NCBI GenBank assembly: GCA_937892955.1
Contig: CALBKH010000052.1
Coordinates: 1-21,591, forward strand
Direction: 5' to 3'
Source of the DNA: an uncultured Alphaproteobacteria bacterium
Lineage (GTDB): Bacteria > Pseudomonadota > Alphaproteobacteria > Rhizobiales > Ancalomicrobiaceae
Length of the DNA: 21,591 nt
Made by a program: the position numbers and the translations under genes. The notes beneath the pieces are model-generated. The model worked only from the letters and a program-made list of their open reading frames with translations. It was not told the DNA's origin and made no database searches. Below, piece by piece: positions 16,458 through 21,591 of this stretch; the stretch's first letter is position 1, and each line of letters starts with the position of its first letter.

Positions 16458-17768
16458 ATGTTGGACCTCACCCCGGACCGCAAGTCCCTCGACCCGATCG
16501 AAATCGCTTCCCGCGACGAGATCACGGCGCTGCAGACCGAACGCATGGCGTGGTCGCTCAGGCACGCCTACGACAACGTCGAGACCTATCGGAAGAAGTT
16601 CGATGCCGTGGGCGCCCATCCGGACGACTTCAAGCAGCTCTCCGATCTGGCGAAGTTCCCCTTCACCACCAAGGCCGATCTGCGCGACGCCTATCCTTTC
16701 GGCATGTTCGCCGTGCCGCAGGAGAAGATCGCCCGTGTCCACGGGTCGTCGGGGACGACCGGCAAGCCCACCGTCGTCGGCTACACGCTGAAGGACATCG
16801 ACACGTGGGCGAGCGTGGTGGCGCGCTCGATCCGCGCCGCGGGCGGCCGGCCGGGGATGAAGGTGCACGTCTCCTACGGCTACGGTCTCTTCACCGGCGG
16901 TCTCGGCGCGCACTACGGCGCCGAGAAGCTCGGGGCCACGGTGATCCCGGTCTCCGGCGGCATGACCGAACGCCAGGTGCAACTGATCAACGACTTCTCG
17001 CCGGACGTCATCATGGTGACGCCGTCCTACATGCTCGCCATCCTCGACGAGTTCCGCAATCAGGGTCTCGACCCGCGCGAGTCGTCGCTCGCCGTCGGCA
17101 TCTTCGGCGCCGAGCCGTGGACCGAGGCGATGCGCCGCGAGATCGAGAACGCCTTCGACATGCATGCGGTCGACATCTACGGCCTCTCCGAGGTGATGGG
17201 GCCGGGCGTCGCGCAGGAGTGCGTCGAGACCAAGGACGGGCTGCACATCTGGGAGGACCACTTCTATCCGGAGGTGATCGATCCCGCGACCGGCGCGGTG
17301 CTGCCGGACGGCGAGAAGGGCGAACTCGTCTTCACCTCGCTGACCAAGGAGGCGCTGCCGATCATCCGCTATCGCACCCGCGACCTGACGCGGCTCATGC
17401 CCGGCTCGGCGCGGTCGATGCGGCGGATGGAGAAGGTCACCGGGCGCTCCGACGACATGATGATCGTGCGCGGCGTCAACGTCTTCCCGACCCAGATCGA
17501 GGAGCTGCTGCTCAAGGTGCCGGCGCTCGCCGGGCACTACCGCATCCTGCTCACCCGTGACGGTCGCATGGATCTGATGACGGTCGAGGTGGAAATCCGG
17601 CCGGAATCCGATTACCCGGACGTCGTGGCGGAATCGGGCAAGCGGTTGTCGCGGTTCATCAAGGACACGATCGGCATCTCGGCCAAGGTGCAGGTGGTGC
17701 CGCCGGGCTTCCTCGAACGCTCGCTCGGCAAGGCGAAGCGGGTGTTCGATCAGCGGCCGAAGGGGTGA
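16458..17768 (+). CDS. paaK: PaaK, phenylacetate-CoA ligase
   Basis: PaaK activates phenylacetate to phenylacetyl-CoA with ATP, the entry step of the pathway. The 436-residue adenylating enzyme (E. coli 437) has the AMP-binding loop VHGSSGTTGKPTVVGYT (94-110), SYGYGLFTGGLGAHYGAEKLG, GAEPWTEAMR, the YGLSEVMGPGVAQEC segment, GRSDDMMIVRGVNVFPTQIE and the C-terminal GKAKRVFD with the conserved Lys. The ATG at 16458 follows AGGAGG (16445-16450) by 7 nt. It is 90 bp after paaI and 10 bp before paaR. Confidence 0.96.
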   Translation: MLDLTPDRKSLDPIEIASRDEITALQTERMAWSLRHAYDNVETYRKKFDAVGAHPDDFKQLSDLAKFPFTTKADLRDAYPFGMFAVPQEKIARVHGSSGTTGKPTVVGYTLKDIDTWASVVARSIRAAGGRPGMKVHVSYGYGLFTGGLGAHYGAEKLGATVIPVSGGMTERQVQLINDFSPDVIMVTPSYMLAILDEFRNQGLDPRESSLAVGIFGAEPWTEAMRREIENAFDMHAVDIYGLSEVMGPGVAQECVETKDGLHIWEDHFYPEVIDPATGAVLPDGEKGELVFTSLTKEALPIIRYRTRDLTRLMPGSARSMRRMEKVTGRSDDMMIVRGVNVFPTQIEELLLKVPALAGHYRILLTRDGRMDLMTVEVEIRPESDYPDVVAESGKRLSRFIKDTIGISAKVQVVPPGFLERSLGKAKRVFDQRPKG

Positions 17769-17778
17769 GGGGGCGAGG

Positions 17779-18378
17779 GTGGCGAGACCGAGGGCGGCGG
17801 ATTACGACGCCAAGCGTGAGACGATCCTGAAGAAGTCGGCCGAGCTCTTCGCGCGCGCCGGCTACGACGGCACGTCGCTCACCGACATCGCCAAGGCCTG
17901 CGGCACGTCGAAGGCGCTGCTCTATCACTACTACGAGAACAAGGAAGCGCTGCTCTCGGACATCATCCGCGCCCATCTCCAGGAGTTGGTCGACGTGGTG
18001 CGAGAGGCGCGATCGGTCGAGGGCGAGCCGCGGGTCCGGCTGGAGGCGCTGGTGCGCGCCCTGCTCGAGGCCTATCGCGACGCCGACCACGAGCACGTCA
18101 TCCAGATCAACGAGATGAGCCGGCTGCCGAAGGAGGCGCAGGACGAACTCAAGGCGATGGAACGCGAACTCGTCGTTCACGCCAAGGAGGCGATCCTCGA
18201 GGTCAACCCGGCGCTCTCCGAGCGCCCGGAACTGGTGAAGCCGGTCACCATGTCGCTGTTCGGCATGATGAACTGGAGCTTCATGTGGTTCAAACCGTCG
18301 AAGGGCATGACCCGCGAGCAATATGCCGGCCTGTTGACGACGCTGATCGCCGAAGGGTCGCGGGCCGCGGTGGGGTGA
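17779..18378 (+). CDS. paaR: TetR-family regulator, probable PaaR
   Basis: The 199-residue protein has a TetR N-terminal DNA-binding domain: AELFARAGYDGTSLTDIAKACGTSKALLYHYYENKEALL (about 21-59), with the helix-turn-helix at 33-52. The helical C-terminal part has no recognisable ligand motif. It is the last gene of the paaG-paaI-paaK unit, 10 bp after paaK, with a GTG start and GAGG-rich sequence upstream; no ATG alternative exists. By position it is the likely repressor acting at 15026-15045, with phenylacetyl-CoA as the probable inducer as in known paa regulation. The specific role is inference; the family is clear. Confidence 0.85.
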   Translation: MARPRAADYDAKRETILKKSAELFARAGYDGTSLTDIAKACGTSKALLYHYYENKEALLSDIIRAHLQELVDVVREARSVEGEPRVRLEALVRALLEAYRDADHEHVIQINEMSRLPKEAQDELKAMERELVVHAKEAILEVNPALSERPELVKPVTMSLFGMMNWSFMWFKPSKGMTREQYAGLLTTLIAEGSRAAVG

Positions 18379-18388
18379 GGCCGTGCTC

Positions 18389-18419
18389 GTAGGGTGTGCC
18401 GAGCGAAGCGAGGTGCACC
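18389..18419 (+). repeat. REP element 1 (GTAG foot), upstream of the RAYT gene
   Basis: It starts with the GTAG tetranucleotide typical of RAYT-associated REPs, then GGTGTGCC pairs with GGTGCACC (8 bp with two G-U pairs in RNA) around GAGCGAAGCGA. It begins 10 nt after the paaR stop. Confidence 0.8.
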
Positions 18420-18562
18420 ACCGGCGTGCCGGGGGATGTGCGAGACGGCATCCGCGATCACCTGTGGCTCGGTGCGACACGGATCGATCCACCATCGCCG
18501 GTTGTAATGCGCCTCTTCTTCGTCGATGATCGCCCGAGTGCCATCGCCAGAGGGACCGGATC

Positions 18563-19090
18563 GTGCCCGAATACAGACGCCCGCGGGTGACGGGGGGTAC
18601 TTGGTTCTTCACGGTCACCCTCGCCGATCGCCGCAGCCGACTTCTCGTCGAAGAAGTCGATCTTTTGCGGCGCATCTTCGGTGATGTCCGGCGCCGGCGA
18701 CCCTTCCGTGTCGATGCGATGGTCGTCTTGCCGGACCACATTCATGCCGTCTGGACACTGCCGGAGGACGATGGGGATTTCTCCACCCGCTGGTCATTGA
18801 TCAAGGGCGGCTTCACACGGATGTTGACGCGGTTCGGCCGAGAGGTCGCCGTCGGGCGACGCGAGGGGGAGCGTGCGCTGTGGCAACGGCGTTTCTGGGA
18901 GCATCGGGTCCGTGACGACGACGATTTCGGTCGTCATGTCGATTACTGCCACATCAATCCGATGAAGCATCGTCTGGTTCGACGGGTAGCGGACTGGCCA
19001 TATTCGACGTTCCATCGCGCCGTTCGTGAGGGGATCGTCGCGGAGGATTGGGCCGGCGTGGCTGATATTCCCGGCTGCTTCGGCGAATAG
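18563..19090 (+). CDS. REP-associated tyrosine transposase (RAYT, Y1/HUH family)
   Basis: RAYTs are single-copy, domesticated relatives of IS200/IS605 transposases that nick and move REP hairpins as single strands. The 175-residue protein starts YRRPRVTGGTWFFTVTLADR, has the HUH-type LPDHIHAVW with His59 and His61, and the diagnostic ALWQRRFWEHRVRDDDDF, then VDYCHINPMKHRLV with the catalytic Tyr128 and VADWPYSTFHR. No stop or frameshift interrupts it and all catalytic residues are present, so it looks active. GTG start at 18563 with AGAGGGA 7 nt upstream. It is flanked by its probable cognate REPs. Confidence 0.94.
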   Translation: MPEYRRPRVTGGTWFFTVTLADRRSRLLVEEVDLLRRIFGDVRRRRPFRVDAMVVLPDHIHAVWTLPEDDGDFSTRWSLIKGGFTRMLTRFGREVAVGRREGERALWQRRFWEHRVRDDDDFGRHVDYCHINPMKHRLVRRVADWPYSTFHRAVREGIVAEDWAGVADIPGCFGE

Positions 19091-19114
19091 ATCGGGCGAA
19101 GCGCGGCCGGGTTC

Positions 19115-19146
19115 GTAGGGTGTAGCCTCGCGAAACGAGGTGCACC
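19115..19146 (+). repeat. REP element 2 (GTAG foot), downstream of the RAYT gene
   Basis: GTAG, then GGTG...CCTCG pairs with CGAGG...CACC around CGAAA, with one bulge. It shares GTAGGGTGT and CGAGGTGCACC with REP 1 and has the same orientation. It starts 25 bp after the RAYT stop. Confidence 0.8.
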
Positions 19147-19191
19147 TGTTTTGGACACGATGACATGTCGGTGTGGGCGAGCGTGGAGAGC

Positions 19192-19223
19192 GGTGCAGTT
19201 CGCTTTCGCTCACCGCACCCTAC
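19192..19223 (-). repeat. REP element 3 (inverted), overlapping the paaX stop
   Basis: Read on the minus strand it begins GTAGGGTGCGG, continues GAGCGAAAGCGA as in REP 1, and closes with TGCACC (outer GGTGC/GCACC stem). It forms a head-to-head pair with REP 2, 45 bp apart. The TAG inside the GTAG foot is the paaX stop codon. Confidence 0.75.
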
Positions 19224-20149
19224 GCCTCCTCGCCCAGGCCGCCGAAGCGTCCCCACCAGCTCGCCGCGGGCTGGCCGATGGGGCCGTCGGGGGTGAGCAT
19301 GGTGCGGGCGAGGTGGGCCTCGGCGGGGGCGCGCAGCGTGCGGTAGAGGTTGCGCACCAGGAGGCGAGCGGCGGCACCCGGCCAATCGGCGGGAAGCAGT
19401 TCCTCGGGCAAGAGCGGATCGCGCAGGATGGCGCGTCGCCAGGCGTGGACCAGCAGGATGCGGAGGCGGAAGGCCTCGCGCGGGCTCGGCTCGGCACGCT
19501 CGATCCGGGCCAGAAACGGCCGGAAAGCATCGAGGAAGTTGGCGTAGCCGGCGGCCAGAGCGGCGAGGTCCCAGGCGCGGGCGACGAGATCGCGCAGCGC
19601 CTCGGGTCGCGCCCAGTCCTCACCGGTCGCCCGCATGACCACGGCGCCGTCGTCGGCGACGGCGTCGGCGAGCGCCTGTCGCAGCGACGCCTCGTCGGGC
19701 TCGGGATGGATCATGACGCCGGGGAGCAACTGGCCGAAGCCCTGCCAGGCGAGATCCTTGCGCAGCGCTTCGCGCGCCTCGCCCTCGACGAGGCCGGTGA
19801 AGACGACCGTCCAGCGCCCGCCCCAGGGCGCGGCGCGGCCGGCGTAGATGATGCGGTCGGCGGCCTCGAAGCGGCGGCGACCGCTTTCGGTCAGGCCATA
19901 GGCGGAGCGGCGGCCGACCTGGGTGGAGCCGAGCCAGCCCTCCTTGGAAAGGCGGAAGACCGAGGTGCGCACCACCCGGTCGTTGAGGCCGAAGGGTTCG
20001 ACCAGATCGACCAGACTGCCGAGCCAGATGACGCCGCCGTGCGGCGCCACCGCGTCGCCGTAGAGCGACACGATCAGCGACTTGGCGTCGGGGCGCAGAC
20101 GCTCGGCAAGGGCGTCGATCGCCGGATCGAGGCGGTCGGGAGGTGGCAT
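19220..20149 (-). CDS. paaX: PaaX family transcriptional repressor
   Basis: PaaX is a winged-helix repressor of phenylacetate genes that is released by phenylacetyl-CoA in E. coli. The 309-residue product (E. coli 316) has AKSLIVSLYGDAVAPHGGVIWLGSLVDLVEPFGLNDRVVRTSVFRLSKEGWLGSTQVGRRSAYGLTESGRRR near the N-terminus (DNA-binding part), WTVVFTG in the middle, and the C-terminal YRTLRAPAEAHLARTM helices. The start at 20149 gives the family N-terminus, although the ribosome-binding site is weak (GAGACG); the frame is open to 20254 without similarity. The last residues end at the REP 3 foot. It is divergent from the diiron gene and convergent to paaR. Confidence 0.92.
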   Translation of the reverse strand: MPPPDRLDPAIDALAERLRPDAKSLIVSLYGDAVAPHGGVIWLGSLVDLVEPFGLNDRVVRTSVFRLSKEGWLGSTQVGRRSAYGLTESGRRRFEAADRIIYAGRAAPWGGRWTVVFTGLVEGEAREALRKDLAWQGFGQLLPGVMIHPEPDEASLRQALADAVADDGAVVMRATGEDWARPEALRDLVARAWDLAALAAGYANFLDAFRPFLARIERAEPSPREAFRLRILLVHAWRRAILRDPLLPEELLPADWPGAAARLLVRNLYRTLRAPAEAHLARTMLTPDGPIGQPAASWWGRFGGLGEEA

Positions 20150-20276
20150 GGACGTCTCGTTCGAAGCCTCCGGTGGGACGGGCGTGGCGCCCGCCGTGTC
20201 GTGGCGACGGTATCCTCGGTAGCAGAAGCGCCGGCAAGCGTCACCCGCCCGCACTTGTTCGCCATCGTAATTCTGT

Positions 20277-20345
20277 TCGTATCACGAACTTTCCGAAGTG
20301 ATACAAAATTCGTCGGTTGATGCGACGAAACGTATCACGTATGAC
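20277..20345. promoter_or_regulatory. paaX / diiron-gene divergent control region with GTATCAC sites
   Basis: GTATCAC-N12-GTGATAC (20279-20304) is a perfect 7-bp inverted repeat. A third GTATCAC lies at 20332-20338. A second inverted repeat, TTCGTC-N9-GACGAA, lies at 20309-20329. A rightward promoter TTGATG-N17-TATGAC (20317-20322, 20340-20345) has the third GTATCAC in its spacer. A leftward TTGTAT-N17-GATACG overlaps both arms of the first palindrome. The 317-bp gap (20150-20466) holds no gene. Which protein binds is unknown; PaaX is the obvious candidate. Confidence 0.55.
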
Positions 20346-20466
20346 TCCCTCGACGAGCCGTTCAATCGGTTCGAACGGCGGAACGCCGAGGAAACGCCGC
20401 GGACCCGATCGATGTCGGGACGCCACGCCCAAGCGACGAACAACGTCTCAAGTTCGGAGGACTCCG

Positions 20467-21492
20467 ATGTCCGGTCCCACCAAGCTCGCCCTCACGCAGG
20501 ATCTGCCGCCGCCGACCGAGCAGCCCAACGTCTATCCGCTCTCCTGGCACAACAAGACCGCCAAGCTCGAAGAAGTCTGGGACGCCTCGGTGCGCGAGCA
20601 GTGGGACCCCAAGGCGCTGCCGTGGGACACGTTCGACGTCGAGAGCTACACCTGGGAAGAGCGCGAGGCGATCGCCTACTGGTGGACGATCCTCTCGGTG
20701 TTCGACGCCTCCGCTCCGCCGGTCTTCGCCGAGGCGCTGATCAAGACCTACGAGGTCCACGAGGAGGACGCGGTGCGCCGCTGCTTCTTCTCGGTCACCC
20801 GTGACGAGCAGAACCACGAGCAGATGTGCGGCCTCGCCATCACCAAGCTGCTCGGCTCGCCGTCGCCGCTCGAGCACGAGCCGAAGACCGAGCTCGGCCG
20901 CAAGGCCAAGCGCAACGCCCAGTGGCTCTACTACAACGGCGGCCGCTACTGGAACGGCTACAAGAAGGCGGTGCCGAAGTATTCGCTGGCGGTGCTGTTC
21001 TCGTCGTTCCTGATGGGCGAGATCGCGGCGGCGACCATCTTCCACCAGATGGCGGCGGGCTGCACCGAGCCGGTGTTCAAGGAGGCGTTCCGCAACATCG
21101 GCCGCGACGAGGGTCGCCACATGGCGATCTGCATGGCGGTGATGGAGCGCGACTATCCGAAGCTCGCCAAGGAAGACGCCGCGATCATCACCAAGCAGAT
21201 CCGCGCCGGCTACCTCTTCCTCTCCGCCGTGCTGTTCGAGCCGCCGGAGGAGTTCTGGGACATCCCGGCCGACTTCATCGAAGTGCAGAGGAAGTGCGAG
21301 GCGGTGGCGCGCGGCGCCGGCTTCCACATCCCCGACTACGAGGCGAAGAAGGAGAACTGGAAGAAGGCGATGCTCAACCTGAAGGGCGTGCTCGACAAGT
21401 ACGACATTCCCTTCCCGGCGATCCCGGAGGTCGGTATCTCCGGCCAGGAGATCCTCCAGGTCGACATGGACGAGATCATCCCGGTGTTCTGA
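20467..21492 (+). CDS. R2-like ferritin-fold diiron protein, substrate unknown
   Basis: The 341-residue helical protein shows the carboxylate diiron pattern of the ribonucleotide reductase R2/ferritin-like superfamily: Asp80 (LSVFD) as probable first ligand, Glu114-x2-His117 (RDEQNHE), Glu185 (FLMGE), and Glu215-x2-His218 (RDEGRH). At the place of the R2 radical Tyr (four residues after the first His) stands Cys121, so a standard R2 is unlikely, and no R1 gene is near. It does not resemble PaaA, PaaC or BoxB by eye. An oxidase or monooxygenase role is inferred. GGAGG (20456-20460) lies 6 nt before the ATG. It is divergent from paaX, which hints at control by PaaX. Confidence 0.75.
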   Translation: MSGPTKLALTQDLPPPTEQPNVYPLSWHNKTAKLEEVWDASVREQWDPKALPWDTFDVESYTWEEREAIAYWWTILSVFDASAPPVFAEALIKTYEVHEEDAVRRCFFSVTRDEQNHEQMCGLAITKLLGSPSPLEHEPKTELGRKAKRNAQWLYYNGGRYWNGYKKAVPKYSLAVLFSSFLMGEIAAATIFHQMAAGCTEPVFKEAFRNIGRDEGRHMAICMAVMERDYPKLAKEDAAIITKQIRAGYLFLSAVLFEPPEEFWDIPADFIEVQRKCEAVARGAGFHIPDYEAKKENWKKAMLNLKGVLDKYDIPFPAIPEVGISGQEILQVDMDEIIPVF

Positions 21493-21591
21493 GGACGCGA
21501 GGGGGGGCGCGAGCGTCGGGCGGTCGTCGTCCCGATGCGCCGTGGATCGACGATCGTGACAGGCGGTCGGGCAGGATGGCAAAGTGGTATC

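Larger units (their letters stand above)
18389..19223 (+). mobile_element. REP-RAYT unit (REPtron-like) inserted between paaR and paaX
   Basis: The unit comprises a RAYT gene with one REP on each side in the same orientation and a third, inverted REP 45 bp further on. It occupies the whole gap between the convergent paaR and paaX 3' ends. No target duplication could be recognised by eye. Confidence 0.75.

Noticed and set aside
20467..21492. Conventional ribonucleotide reductase small subunit
   Set aside because: The radical Tyr position is Cys121, there is no R1 gene near, and the context is paaX.

Overview
The window is GC-rich chromosomal DNA that looks like an alphaproteobacterium, probably of the order Hyphomicrobiales (Rhizobiales); the genus cannot be named from the sequence. 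The pointers are the dnaG-rpoD pair, a DnaG zinc-finger region with three of four metal ligands replaced, a DUF1127 micro-protein gene, a HlyU-family small protein, a group of GANTC (CcrM-type) sites ahead of rpoD, and a CCA-encoding tRNA-Ile2(CAU).

Layout, left to right. Positions 1-172 hold seven 9-bp tandem repeats, which may be the start of a leftward gene leaving the window, and an AT-rich control region. Then come dnaG (173-2152), a 421-bp gap with a hairpin and five GANTC sites, and rpoD (2574-4562) with its terminator. A block of small genes follows: a DUF4160/DUF2442 overlapping pair, a HlyU-family protein, a stand-alone DUF1989 protein and the acyl-CoA thioesterase yciA. A bidirectional terminator separates yciA from a leftward rlpA-like gene. 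Positions 7810-8440 show no recognisable gene. A tRNA-Ile2 gene ends 3 nt from the stop of a leftward unit ubiD-ubiX-nnrS, preceded by a DUF1127 gene.

The right half is a phenylacetate (paa) degradation locus. paaZ runs leftward. paaG, paaI, paaK and a TetR-type regulator (paaR) run rightward. The two arms share one compact overlapping promoter region with a near-perfect 20-bp palindrome whose TTGACC arms also look like the two -35 boxes. PaaK would make phenylacetyl-CoA, PaaG would isomerise the epoxide to the oxepin, PaaZ would open the ring and oxidise the aldehyde, and PaaI would clear dead-end thioesters. The epoxidase genes paaABCDE and the beta-oxidation genes are not in the window. 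A second regulator gene, paaX, lies beyond, convergent to paaR and divergent from an unassigned R2-like diiron protein gene.

Wedged between the 3' ends of paaR and paaX is an intact REP-associated tyrosine transposase (RAYT) gene with three REP-like hairpins that start with the family's GTAG foot. One of these overlaps the end of paaX and supplies its stop codon. A second, unrelated family of GGGAGA(A)GG-type palindromes occurs in oppositely oriented pairs in two other intergenic gaps. The best leads are the REP/RAYT unit inside the paa locus, the shared paaR-type operator, the PaaX/diiron divergent pair with repeated GTATCAC sites, and the GANTC group at the rpoD promoter.
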